From Oreocharis arfaki (Eukaryota > Chordata > Aves > Passeriformes > Paramythiidae): a DNA stretch of 64,000 nucleotides. Of the stretch, positions 1 through 11,220 are shown piece after piece; the first letter of the stretch is position 1, and each line of letters begins with the position of its first letter. The stretch is taken from the NCBI GenBank assembly GCA_013398015.1, contig VZRR01012417.1, forward strand, positions 186,001 to 250,000, in the 5' to 3' direction. The notes under the pieces are model-generated. The model worked only from the letters and a program-made list of their open reading frames with translations, did not search any database and had not been told where the DNA came from. Position numbers and translations under genes: made by a program.

Positions 1-544
1 GAGCTTGCTTTTCCCTTGGGAAAACCAGGAGTGCTTGGCTGCTCGACAGGAGAAGTGGGGAGAGGAGCCTTCTGCAACCAAGCTTTTAGGTTGACTCACA
101 TGCCCCATCTAAATCACTAGCCGGGGATGTGCTCTGTAGACACGCCTGTTCAGAAGGCGGCTGCCTGAGAATCCTCTGTTGTCCTTGCAATATTTCTCCT
201 CTCTTTTCTGTCACCTAAAAGCATGCATCCCCATCTGGGATTCTCTTTGTTTGCGTCTGTGAAGTGTTGGATCATTTCTTTTTATGGGTTATTCGGGGTC
301 AAGCCCTAAATTCATTTACACTCTCTGGAGGTTATTCCATGCTTCTGGAATGCTGTCACCACCAGCATGACTGAAACTTTTTTTTTGTCTTACCAGCTGT
401 AACCTTGAACACAATTCGATTCTTCCCTTGCCGGCAGACAAAAACAAACCCTCCTCCTCCAATAAATAGTTCTGTGAGTTGCAGATGTAAGAAATCCTCT
501 TTTTTATTTTTTTTTCTTCTAATTATTACATTTATTGCAGGATA
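1..544. other. Upstream non-coding sequence, nothing recognised
   Basis: Unremarkable AT-leaning sequence upstream of the CpG island. It contains short T runs (near 378-387 and 501-515) but no open frame with coding character, no RNA gene and no repeat that I recognise. It is probably 5' flank of TRAK1, although an unseen upstream first exon cannot be excluded. Confidence 0.4.
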
Positions 545-815
545 GTTAGGTTAAGGGACCTCTGGAGATCATCTGATCCAAGCCCCCTGCCAAGGCAGGT
601 TCACTTCTAGCAGGTGACACAGGAATATCCAGGTTCATTGTGACTGTCTCCAGAGAGGGAGACTCCACGACCTCCCTGGGCAGCCTGTTCAGTGCTCTGC
701 CACCCTCAATATAAAGAAGTTCTTCATGTTGAGGTGAAACTTCTTGTGATTTAGTTTACGGCCATTGCTCCTTGTCCTGTCGCGGGGCACCACCAAAAAC
801 AGTGGAAAAGAACTT
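545..815 (-). mobile_element. CR1 LINE 3' fragment, antisense
   Basis: Read on the plus strand, this is the reverse complement of the 3' end of a CR1 non-LTR retrotransposon. Familiar landmarks follow in order: a 'gggacctctggagatcatctgatcc' type 3' terminus (about 555-580), the 'ccccctgccaaggcagg' block (583-600), the 'ctgggcagcctgttcagtgctctgccaccctca' block (676-708), 'aaagaagttcttc' (713-725) and 'gccattgctccttgtcctgtcgcgg' (761-785). CR1 copies are usually 5'-truncated, and this one ends about 125 bases before the CpG island. It is diverged and carries no intact coding frame. Boundaries are judged by eye. Confidence 0.85.
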
Positions 816-1358
816 GGACTTGAAGCTTTTCTTTGTAGGTGGGGTATTCATAGCTAATCTTTTCCTTTGAGGGTTTTTCTGGTGTTTAATACATCCTGTA
901 ATCATTCTTGCCCTCTCCACCTTTCGAACCAGCCCAGATCGCTTGTGCGTGTCCCGGGAGCTGTGGGAGCAGTGCTGCCCGCGGCCGCGCTCGGGCTGCT
1001 CGGCACAGGGACAAACCTCTCCCGCCGCGGACATCCTTCTCCCGTGGGCTGCCCAGCCCGTCCCGCGGCAGGGGGCCGGTTGCCGGGCGACGCTCGGCCC
1101 CTCCTCCGCGGCAGGGCTGGGCCATGAGGTAATGGCCTCCGGGGGGCGGGAAAGGGAGCGCTGCGATTCCTGAGCCTGCGGCCGCCGAGGTGGCCGCCGG
1201 CGGCACTCCCTGCCTCCCGCCCCTTCCTGCTGCCCCGCCGGCGGCGGGCGGCGCCGCAGCCCCCGAGGTGTCCGCGCCGCCCCGCCTCCCGAGGAGGCTG
1301 CGCGGCCCCAGAAGCCCCGCGCCCGGCAGTGGCGGCGGAGAGCGCCCGGCAGCCGCCC

Positions 1359-1364
1359 CACGTG
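1359..1364. promoter_or_regulatory. CACGTG E-box in the CpG island
   Basis: A perfect CACGTG palindrome lies in the CpG island 12 bases before the assembly gap. This hexamer is the core site for bHLH factors such as USF, MYC/MAX and the MiT/TFE family, and it contains an ACGTG hypoxia-response core. A single hexamer in GC-rich DNA is weak evidence, so occupancy is speculation. Confidence 0.3.
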
Positions 1365-1375
1365 TGCTGCCGCCC

Positions 1376-1547
1376 NNNNNNNNNNNNNNNNNNNNNNNNN
1401 NNNNNNNNNNNNNNNNNNNNNNNNNNNNNNNNNNNNNNNNNNNNNNNNNNNNNNNNNNNNNNNNNNNNNNNNNNNNNNNNNNNNNNNNNNNNNNNNNNNN
1501 NNNNNNNNNNNNNNNNNNNNNNNNNNNNNNNNNNNNNNNNNNNNNNN
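1376..1547. other. Assembly gap (172 N)
   Basis: A run of N inside the GC-rich core of the CpG island. Avian GC-rich promoters and first exons are often missing from short-read assemblies. Any reading frame drawn across the gap depends on the gap length being correct, so apparent long frames crossing it on either strand should be ignored. Confidence 0.99.
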
Positions 1548-1790
1548 CCTCTGCCCCCTCTCGCCCCCAGGTGAGCGAGCGGGTGCGGGGGGCGGTGGGC
1601 GCCTGGGGGGGCTGCGGTGCGCGGGCGAGGCCTGCAGCGCTCGCCGGGCAGTGGAACGGTGGGGTGAGCAAGGTGCAGCCGCTCTTCCTTCTCCTCGGGC
1701 CCCTCGACCTTCACAGCCGGCTGGCTCGGGGGCGGGCGCTGCGCCGGGCTCTGCTGCCTGTGCTCTTTTGTCCCTTCCGCCCCCTTAAAG

Positions 1791-4700
1791 GAAAGAAGCA
1801 CATGAGTGGAATTGCGTACCGAGGGTCAGGGATCGCTCGCAGAATTGTGCCTCTGCATTATTTACAGCTAAACTGCTGCTGCTGTTTTCAGAAATAAGAG
1901 CCCCTGCATGCGGGAGTAGCTTTCTAGCCGTCTCAGAGGGACCTGCGAATACTGACTCGGTTTCTTCAGCGTTGGGGATTATGGATAGCTTTTGGCAGTG
2001 TTCCACTGTTTAAAATGACTAAAATATTCCATTATGTTTTTTAGCAAGTTTGAGATCTTGGTGCCTCTTTTGGTTTGCAGCTGACGATTTTGAACCTTCA
2101 TCTATAGATGAGATTTTTGTCAGGTAAAATTAGGGAAGAGTAGGAAATGTCCGAAAGAATAGAACATCTGTTAAAGAGTGGGAGCCAGGGTTTATGTTCT
2201 CCCTCTCTCCGACTTCGGGAGAAGTCTCCGTGGGGACACTTTTTTCTGCCTTGTAATCTGTGACCTTATTTGAACCTTTTAGTCCGCTGAGATTAAATCG
2301 TGGGTGTAATGGTTTTTGCAATCAGGAAAGCAACAGAAAAAAAAAAGCAAACAACAACAAAAAGTTAAAACAAAACCAGACCAAATAACAGTTATGATGA
2401 CCAGTTTGCCATATGTGCCTGTTTTACTGCTGTGTGTACACAGTTGCATGTACTGTTTGTGATGCCCTGGCTTCTGCCTGTGCTGGAACTTCTCCAGGTT
2501 TAAACATGTTTGTCCTAGTAGGGCTCTTTTGGAATTACCATGAGAAGCCTGGAGGAGGGAGTGTTGTCTCCAAGCCCAGGGACTGTATTCACTAAACTGT
2601 GCCTTCTCTGAGGCACTGTAACCTGTTTTAACTGAGTCAGAGCAACCTGTAATGGCAATAAGAAAATTACATTAAGCCGTGATTATAGCTTACTTCTCTG
2701 TTTTTCAATGAGCATCATTGTAAGGGAGGACAGCCAGGATGGTAAAAACTCTAATGGAAGGCAAGAGTTTTCAGCTTTTAAAGTGAACTAATGAGTGAAG
2801 ACCAGATGGCTGTATGAACAGATAGAATTTAAATTTCTGTTGAAGTAAAACAAAAGTTTCTGTCAGTTGCATGAATGAACTTCCACTTGCCAGCGGATTG
2901 AACTGCATGAGGGATGACAGTAGTGGAAAGAACTGGGATCTGTGGATCTAGTGCAAAAAAACCCCATACCAGACAAAAATCTTCTGTTCTGTTCATTTTT
3001 TGTTCCATTATGAACACAAAATTCACACTGGAAGTTGGTGCCTGTTTTAGAGCACTGAGTAGCACACCAGTATGCTGAGGAAGCATTAACGAGATTAGGC
3101 ACATACATTTATATATGAGGTGCTCCATGTTTGATATGTGGGTGCTTAAAATCCCAGTGAAACATCAAGCTGCTGCAGCAGCCTCTGAGCATCTGACTAG
3201 TTTAATCCAGAGTCGTGACTAATGAGGCAGGACCAGGATGTGATGCACAGGTTTTGCAGTGTATATTAATGGATGTTAACTTGGCACTCCGACAGTTAGT
3301 GGAACACAGGTGAGAGCTGGTGGGAGTACATACCAGAGAGCAAGATGAGATTGGAAGGATTTGCCTGGAACTGGTGGGAACTCCTGTTGTTCTTCTCTGC
3401 TGCAGCTCACACTTGAGCTCCTTGCTGCTTCACCCATTCTGTCTCCTGTAAGAGATTACCAGCTGCTTTTGTAGAAGTAATTTGATCCTAATCTTTCTGA
3501 GTGGTCTGAGGATTTAATTTATACTCTAGCCAATCTGCTTTGGGATAGAATAATGAGATTAGTATTGCAGAAGTTAGTGCAGGTTAAATATTTTTGTTTT
3601 AAATGCGTACTTGATCAATATTATTGTTTCTTGCTGTTGTTGCTATAATACTGAAAAGGAAAAATGCTAAAACTTTGCACTCTGTCTGCTGCGATACGCT
3701 GCAAACTGAATGCAAGGTACTTTTTTAAAATTAGCTCTGTAGAAGAGATTCTCAGAATGAGTGCTATTGAGGCAGCATCTGCAATATTGAAAGGCAAGAG
3801 GTTAAAACTAAACCTTTTACCCTTTCTAAAAGCTGTACACATTTTTCTTCATAACAATTTCCTATGTTTTTTTAAATTTTCCTTGGGAGAGGAGAGCTAG
3901 TTAAGGGAAAAGGCAGTGTATTAGTTACATTTGTTTGAAATACATTTCTTTCCTAAGTCTTTAAAATTTTATTGATTTCTGGCGTTGGAGTGGTTTACTG
4001 CTCCTTCTGCCAGGACCAAGAAATAGCATTTGTAGGACATAATTTGTTTTGGGTTGTCTGGATGTTGTGTGTTGTGAGTGATACTCAGGTCAAGGTTGGT
4101 GGTTCCTTGTTAATTTGCAGAGAATTGTGTACTCTTTGTTTAAAATTTTGAACCAGCTAGGTTTCCCTCTTCCTCAGTAAAAGGAGTGCCTGCTCTAATA
4201 AGTCTCCAGTATTAGGCTGGGTACTTAATTGGTGTATCTTTGAATAACCTGGTTTTAACTCTTACCAAACTGTCATTTGACTTCACACACTCCTTATTTC
4301 CCAATACTCCACATTAATGCAAGAACAGCCAGACCAGTAGAACTGGTCTCTGTTATCAGGAGTTATGATAACCACAATAGGGAAATAGTAGCTGTGCTTC
4401 TGCCTGTTGGTCAGAAAACTATTGTTGATAGGTAGGCTTTTATAACTAGTTCTGTTGTCCGTTTGAGCTATTCCTTTTCTCCAGATGTACCTGGCAGTTC
4501 TGCCTCTGTAAAAAGCTTAGTGTTGCTACCAAGATCAACATTCAAGAATAAATACGCTTAAATTGCATGTAAAATGACCGAAGGCATACTGGCATTTTCC
4601 CCTGTGATGCTCATAATGTTCTTTGATTCTGCTGGGAGTGAGATGGTCCCTGGTGCACTTCAGAAAGGCTATGAAAGGGAACAGATTCCGGTAGCGACTG

Positions 4701-6154
4701 CGCACCAAGTGGCTTTCAGAGTTACCATAAAAACCCAGTAAGTAGGAGAACTACTTTCTAGTCACTAAATGGCAGTGATGGCACGTCAGCTGTAGGCAGC
4801 TCAGTTACTGTACGAAGCCTTGTAAGGCTGGAACTGGGGAACTGGTGTGTGGTCTGTAGTGCCTGTGCTGTGAAGGTATGTTTCCCTGGTCATGTATGTA
4901 TCATTAAAGTTCCACAAGGAATGCCACTGGCACCTTGGAATGCTGCACCTGTACGGAGGGCTCAGCTTTGTGGATTCAGTTGTGGTATCAGTGCTACTTG
5001 GAGAGATAAAAATCTTGAGAATGAACTTCCTGTTAACATAGACTTTCCAAGATACCAGTTGGTGTCTGATTCAAAGTCTTCCTGCTTACTCTGTGGTTTG
5101 ACTGAGATAGCTGTGAGTTTACAAGCACTTTTATTTTACTTTGTAGTGAATAGCATGGTGTTTCCTAAATGAGTTTCAGGAGTTCACTGATACTATTCTT
5201 TGTCTAAAACTGTCCTCTATTTGAACTTTGAATCGTCAATACTTCTGTTTTTATTGGAGCCTATTGATTACAGTGCAAAAAGTCATGCTATGTAGTCATC
5301 CTGCTTATGGTTGACCAGCTAAGAGGCTTATTGATAGCACAAACAGATTAGCTCAGAGATAATTCTTAGATTCAATTATGTTGGCAGATTTGCTTTAGTT
5401 AAATCAGTGAGTAGCTGTACTGGAGTTGATTCTTTGCCTTATCTTGCAGCTTCTCTGGACAGGATTGTCTAACCTTGCCATCCATTAGATGCTGAAAACC
5501 CAAATAAGACTGCTGCTCCATAACTGTCATGTTTTCTTGTGTTTGTGTTTGGGGTTTTTTTTGGTAACAGTATGGATAGATTAGTATGTTAGTGTCCTGT
5601 TGGTTTTGCTTGCGTTTATAGCAGAAGTTCGGAACACTGTAGCAGAGTACTAGAAAGAAGGAAGAAAATGTGGGAAGAGCTTGGTTTAAAAGCTCTTGCA
5701 AAGTTTCATTATTGGCTTGTTTTGACATTAGATAATGTTGCTGCCCAGCAGAGCAAATTTTCCCATGGCTGTGGATTCCCTCTTCTGTCCCCTTCCATAT
5801 TATGGTTCTTGGAATTGAGTCCTTGATGCAGGCAAGAGCTATTTGTAAAGTTAATTTTCAGATTGTGCGTCCTGGGCAACTGAGCAGCTGTTACTGGGAG
5901 CAAAGGAAGCAATAGTAGTAAGTGGATGGGACTTTGGTGTCAGGAGAGAATAGTCTTCAGTGAACATGAGCTGATTTTGAAACTGCTGCACTCCAAGCTC
6001 TGATATAACCAATGCTAGTTGTGTGTTGGTGGATGAGATCCTGAGGCTCACAATAACCTGCTGCGTATTTTTGTGCTTATGGCATGTTCTTGACTCCAAG
6101 CACCTGTATGAACAGAAAGAAATACTGAGCTCTGGAGAAAGGTTGCTTCCTTAG
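1791..6154. other. Intronic stretch, no recognised element
   Basis: AT-rich intronic DNA. A short A-rich patch lies near 2336-2375, and a G4T8-type run occurs at 5551-5562. A short inverted repeat GTTATCA/TGATAAC sits near 4353-4373. I see no repeat family and no credible exon. Confidence 0.4.
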
Positions 6155-6705
6155 TGGATCATATAATGGCTAAGATTGGAAGGGATTTCTGGAGGTCATC
6201 AGGTCCAACCTCCCTGCTCAAGCAGGGTCATCCTAGAGCACTTGGCATGGGTCTGTGTCGTGACAGCATCTGAATATCTCCAAGGCTGGAGACTCCATTG
6301 CCTCCTTGACCAACCTCTGTCAGTGGCTGGTCTCTCTCACGGGGAAAAAATGTTCCTGGATGTTTTGAGGGAACTGCTTGTGTTCCAGGCTGTGCCCATC
6401 ACTCTGGTCTTGTGACTGGGAACCCCTGAAAGAGCCTGGCTCTGCCCTCCCTTCCTGCAGGTTTTTATACCCGTTGATGAGATCTCTCTGAACCTTCTCA
6501 TCTCCAGCTGATCAGTCCCTTCTCTCTCAGCCTCTCCTCATAGGAGGAATGCCCTGGTCTTCCCTCTTTGTCTTAGTGGCCAGTCACTGTCCTCGCTCCA
6601 GTATGTCCATCTTTTTCTTGTACTGGAGAGTGCAGAACTTGACACAGCACCCCAGGTATGGCCTCACCAGTGCTGACTAGAGGAGAAGGATCACCTCTCA
6701 TCTAC
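6155..6705 (-). mobile_element. CR1 LINE 3' fragment, antisense, longer copy
   Basis: The reverse complement of a CR1 3' end starts near 'atcatataatggctaagattgg' (6159-6180) and passes through 'aggtccaacctccctgctcaagcagggtcatc' (6200-6231). It continues into the region that encodes the ORF2 C-terminus on the minus strand: 'gagatctctctgaaccttctcatctccagctgatcagtccc' (6479-6519), 'ctctcagcctctcctcatagg' (6525-6545) and 'cagaacttgacacagcaccccaggtatggcctcaccagtgctgac' (6633-6677). It is about 550 bases, diverged and frame-broken. Edges are approximate. Confidence 0.88.
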
Positions 6706-9639
6706 TTTCCCAGTTAAAGGAAAAACTGTGCGAACCACCTGCTCCACTAGGTAATAATTCCATGCCTCAAACAAAACCCAGAAAAACTGCTCATCACTAG
6801 TTTTCAATGAAGTTTAAAATAATGCTGAGTTGACTTGTTTCATCTTTTAATAGAAACCAAAGGTTAGGAAAATGTTCATACAGTGGAAACATTTGTAGCC
6901 TAGAGGGGAAGAATGAAAAGCATGGATACATTGAGGTAGTTACATGTGCCTCTTTGAGGAGCGTAGTTGACTGCTGTTGGAATCAATCAGTGCATTTTTG
7001 CATTGTATCTTCTTGTAAATTCTAAATTTCACCTTTTAAAGGCAGCTACAGGTAATGTTATATTGGAATCTAATTTCAAGCATATCAGGACCCTGTATGG
7101 TTTATAGTCTGACAGCAGCCACAATTTGGTGTCCTGGCGGATACTGAAGTGCAATTTTGTTTCAAGGGAGGGGTATATTTTTTTTTAAGTCTCATCAATG
7201 TCTGCTGTGGGAAATGAAGACTTTTGCTGTCCTCTTTAATGTTTATGTAAGTGGAGCTTGTGTTACTAACAGCATTGCCTGTTCCAGAAAGCCTGGTTTC
7301 ACTATCAGATCCTGCACAGTTGCTTACTTCGCAGGGGAGCAGCAGACACGCCTCTGCAGTAAGCAGAAGCCTTGCAGTTCAAATCCGCGCAAACCTATTG
7401 CCACAGTGATACCTGTAAAATTTGCAGAATTGGAAGGCATTGGAACACTGTCAAAGTCCTTAGATAGTACTTTAAACCTGTTTTAAATGGAATTTCTTTC
7501 TCTGTGGCCGTGTCTGATCATACTAGCTATTTCTGAGGAGGTATTAAGCACTGTTGATGTAAAGCGATGAGGTGGAAATCAGTCTTTCTTTTAACATGTT
7601 TTTTTGTGCTAAATCTTCTGCTGTAGTTACAAGTTCTGACTTGCTGTCAGAAAGGCATGGTGGGCTTCTGCTGTGTTTGAGTAATACTACAGTAATGATC
7701 ACTTCCAGTTATTTATGGTGGGGGGGGTGGAGACCAGGATTAACCAAAAACGTGGTCTTCTCAGAGCCTTTGGTCTTGTAATGAATTCTGCAAACCTGCA
7801 CGTGTGAAGGCCATATCAAAATCAGTCCTTTATTGCTTGTATTTCCTGAGGGTCATATAATGTTGTCAGGTGTTAGATAAGCATGTTATGGCTTGACCCA
7901 GTGACTTGTGGCTGACTTGAGAACCACACGTTTCCAGTATAAGGCAATCTCAACTGAAATGCTTTCTCTGATTGTCTGAAATGTTTGTTACCTTTAATTA
8001 TTCTTGTATTTGCTCACTAGAATTTTACTCTGTAGCGGCTTTCTCAAAAACTGTGTTTTTGCAAGACATCAAAAGCCATTAGAATGAAAAGGCTGAGAAA
8101 AGCTAAGTATTGCATTTATCCGGCAGAGTACTTTGTCCCAAAGTCCATAAAGGTGTGTACTGTCGTACTATTGGATGTATGTTGTGCTATCGTTTTTTTT
8201 TTCCCTGCAGAGAACATTGATTTCTCCATGACATTCACTTGTACTGCTTTTATCTACTAAATGAGGTTTCGTTTAGGAACTGTTGTACCTCAGCAAATGC
8301 AGCTTTCCTAAATACTTTGCCCTTTTGCATTGCAAAAGCTGCAGAATATTCAGTGTGAACTTGTAATGAACTGAGTTTGTTTAAGCATTCATGAATCACA
8401 AAAATTACTCTTCTCTTACTTTGCAGTGGATGAAGTGGGGCAGCAAGATCAAAACATTCGAGGTAATTCAGGAGTTCATGCCAGTACTAGAATTAAATCT
8501 GGTTCTTGTGAATCTCTGTTAAAAGGCTATCAGTCTCTTGGGGTCGGTGGATTGGCACATTCGGTAGCTATTTAGGACCTGACAGGTTGTGTGAAACAGG
8601 CAGCAACCTCAGCAGACATGTGTGCTACACCTGCACTTTTTTTTCCTACAGTACTAAGGCTGGTAGTGTGCATTACTAATTCTCTTACAAAAGGAAAACT
8701 TCAGGTGGCCCGAAAGACTTTCCTTTCTCTGAGGAGCATGTGACTTGCTCAAGTAATCTGAGTGCATTTTACATCATTTTTAAACACATGACTGGCAGAT
8801 GGGTTGTGCAGGATGAGGTGGTGCTACTTTTGCAGTAGTTATTTTAGTAAAATAGGTGGAATGTTAGGCTGACAATGGGATATTGCTATGAAAAAGATCA
8901 GTATTCAAAATGGGGGCCTGAGATTTCACAGGCTGGGAACAGAGCACTTCCAAGACACACAGTTATCTCACTTTGCTCACTGATGAATGTTCAAGGTAAG
9001 TCAGTCTCAGTTTCTTGAGCCTGACTTACTAACATCCTCCCTCCAAGAGTAAACACTGCACCCATTCTGTACTGTTTATCGGCTTTCAGAGGACACCTGC
9101 TCTATGTTGACATAAAGGAAGAAAACTGGAAGGTTTTCTCATTGATATCCCTCTCTACTATTAAACTGAATAGCAAGAAAGAGAGGAGAGAAATGCGATT
9201 TTTGACTTGGAAAAAAAGACGAGAATCTTTTCTGTTTTGTTCATGGGGGTATTACTGTCTTTAAAAAAAAAATAGATAACTTATGGAATGAGTGATGTAT
9301 TAAATCTAGAAATGTTTGTATGTAAAGGCAAAGATCATAACTAAGTGTAATTTGAAGACAGTAGACAGAAGAATTAACAGTTCACAGTAGTTACCTAACT
9401 CATGAAGAGCTGCTCAGCCCTGGTGCAAAAGGCAGATTGATGTCACTGCATGTTGGGTGTAGATCCTGAATATGAGAATGGGTTTCTTAAATTCAACATG
9501 CATGATTTTATAATGGTCTTATTTCATTCTTTGAGGAATGATTTTTGCCTTATTCTTGTTCCCAAATGGTTGTTGAATAGATCTGATGACAGGAAATTTA
9601 TCATAATGATAGGACCTTAAATGATACACACAGAGAAGC
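6706..9639. other. Intronic stretch, no recognised element
   Basis: Intronic sequence with no repeat family I can name. Near 7375-7395 there is a motif resembling a tRNA B box (GTTCAAATCC), but no cloverleaf forms around it. A T run lies near 8191-8203. The stop-free frame at 7157-7486 shows no recognisable domain and starts inside AT-rich sequence. Confidence 0.4.
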
Positions 9640-9790
9640 TCTGGATGCTGGAAGCGATCAAGACCTGGGTGGACAGGGCTTTGAGCAACCTGGTCTAGTG
9701 AAAAGTGTTCCCCTTCCCACTGCAGGGGGTTGGACTAGTTGACCTTTAAGATCACTTCGAACCCAAAGTATAGCTATGACTCTTATGAAA
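9640..9790 (+). mobile_element. CR1 LINE 3' terminal fragment, sense
   Basis: This is the 3' UTR tail of CR1 in sense orientation. It shows 'gacagggctttgagcaacctggtctagtg' (9672-9700), the reduced 'ccactgcagggggttgga' block (9717-9734), then 'tgacctttaagatcacttcgaaccca' (9740-9765), where CR1 usually reads gatctttaaggtcccttccaacccaa. The terminal octamer repeats have decayed into 'gctatgactcttatgaaa'. The copy is about 150 bases, strongly 5'-truncated and non-coding. Confidence 0.85.
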
Positions 9791-11149
9791 TGTGGCTATG
9801 AATATTTTGGGGTTTTTATCAAAAAGTAGTATGAAATGCATTATGTTGGTCTATATGAGTATTTACAGTAAGAATTAAGAACTGAAATCAGTTTATTTTA
9901 TTTGTTAAAGTAAAGCTGATGCTTCCTTAAGAAGAATTTCACATGCCTTGTCAGCTGGTATTTAGACAAAGGTTTCAATTCAGGTAGACAAAACTATGCT
10001 TTTAAATAGTCCTAATTGTTCATCATAGGTCAGCTTTAATCCCGAGATTTTTTGAAAGGTAAAAATTAACTTTCGTTCTTTCTGCCAACTAATAATAGAT
10101 TATTATGGACTAAATTGATTATTTCTTGGATTTGTAAGTCTAGCAGAGCTGCTCTTCCAGTAGGTATGATTTCAACAAGAAAAAAGATGTTTCTTGTCTC
10201 TTCTGTTGCCAGTCAGCTTGTCAGCATCAGTTTCATCAGTGGTTGTGGGGTTGGTTTGGGCAAACAAACCTCCTCTCTCTGTAACTGCGGGGGAGGCCTT
10301 TGCTGTTAAGTCTTGGATTGATTGATACTTGTGTAGGATCTGTGAATTCTGGCTCTGGGTGTTCACCTAGTGGTGTCCCTCAGCCCTGTGGTGTCACGAT
10401 TAAGCCCACACACCAGTAAAGGGGCTGATGGTTTGAGTCCCTCATTGCTATTTTCATGGCAAGGAAGGTTGGCAGAATGCATTGCAACACCAGTGTTTGA
10501 AAACCCACGCAGCTGAAGCCAGCACAGTGCCTGTGGGTGGTTTGATTCCCCCTTCCCCTTGGCTTAGCCTTTCTAACCAGGTTGCATTCCTGATCACATT
10601 GATGTGAAGTGGTAGAAGCACCGATGTCTCTGAGGAAAAAGGAGCAATGGCTCCAGGGTAAGTGTGCAGTAGGATGACAGTGTGCTTTCAGGACAGCCTA
10701 CACTAACAATAGCTAGGGGTGCCTGGGAAGGCGTGTGCCTGCAGGCTTCTGTGACCAGATTAGCCTGGGCTCTCAGTTTGCCATCTCCGCTGGGGGTAGT
10801 CCTGCCTTGTCCTACCAGCTATGTGTTGCACCTCTTTGTCCACAGATCTTTCATACTGACTGTTACCCCCTGGGAAATAAGCTAGGGAGGCAAATTGAAA
10901 AACATGGCTTGAAAAGTTGATTAGATTTCCTTAGTTTTATTGCTAGTTTATCTTTCTTAGGGAGTTAGATGAATGATGGAAATGGCACAAAGGCCACACA
11001 GGAATGTGCAGGCAAGGCAAATGAGTGTTTAGTTTGCTTTAGGTGTATAATACCACACCTCATATTCAACCTGTGGGCATTCAGTTATATAGTTCTCTTT
11101 AAAAATGAGATCTAATGCCATCAAAATTGAATGATTTGTTAGTTGTGTG

Positions 11150-11220
11150 GGAGTTTTTGTTTTGTAGTTTGTTGGGGTATTTTTGTTTTGGATTTTTTTG
11201 TTTGTTTGTTTTTTTTTTTT
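11150..11220. repeat. T-rich low-complexity tract
   Basis: A G/T-only stretch ending in a run of 12 T (11209-11220), preceded by repeated TTTG units. It may be a decayed poly(A) tail of a minus-strand retrocopy or plain low-complexity sequence. No retrocopy body is recognisable next to it. Confidence 0.6.

Larger units (their letters stand above)
1329..1570 (+). other. TRAK1: Probable TRAK1 exon 1, partial, interrupted by gap
   Basis: Only the 3' end of this exon is well supported. The sequence runs through 'cctctgccccctctcgcccccag' and then 'gtgagcgagc', a textbook donor after 1570. Read as cct-ctg-ccc-cct-ctc-gcc-ccc-ag the exon ends in phase 2, which matches exon 2 (its first base completes a codon, giving AGA, Arg). 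The same frame is open before the gap from at least 1260 if the 172-base gap length is real, but I see no in-frame ATG there. The start codon could be inside the gap, or this exon could be wholly 5' UTR with the coding start elsewhere. The listed start is nominal. Confidence 0.4.
940..1790 (+). promoter_or_regulatory. TRAK1: CpG island, probable TRAK1 promoter and 5' exon
   Basis: GC content and CpG density jump sharply here against an AT-rich background, with dense CG dinucleotides from about 948 to 1370 and again from 1548 to 1750. GC-box-like strings occur (GGGGGGCGGG at 1141-1150, GGGGGCGGGC near 1728-1737), and there is no obvious TATA box. Such islands mark vertebrate housekeeping promoters. 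A canonical splice donor (CCCAG then gtgagc) follows position 1570, and the next recognised plus-strand exon downstream belongs to TRAK1, so assignment to TRAK1 is the simplest reading. A 172-base gap interrupts the island. Start-site position and direction are inferred; bidirectional activity is possible. Confidence 0.7.

Noticed and set aside
756..1361. A 201-codon minus-strand frame over the CR1 copy and CpG island
   Set aside because: GC-rich islands lack stops by composition. The frame is Arg/Pro/Ala-rich, spans a CR1 fragment and shows no family resemblance.
886..1897. Long frames on both strands that cross the N run
   Set aside because: They depend on 172 unknown bases and an assumed gap length, and the visible residues are compositional.
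6176..6415. A 79-codon plus-strand frame
   Set aside because: It reads the antisense strand of a CR1 3' end and is not a gene.
7340..7400. tRNA-like B box GTTCAAATCC
   Set aside because: Four of five T-stem pairs form, but no A box, anticodon arm or acceptor stem can be drawn. It is not a tRNA gene.
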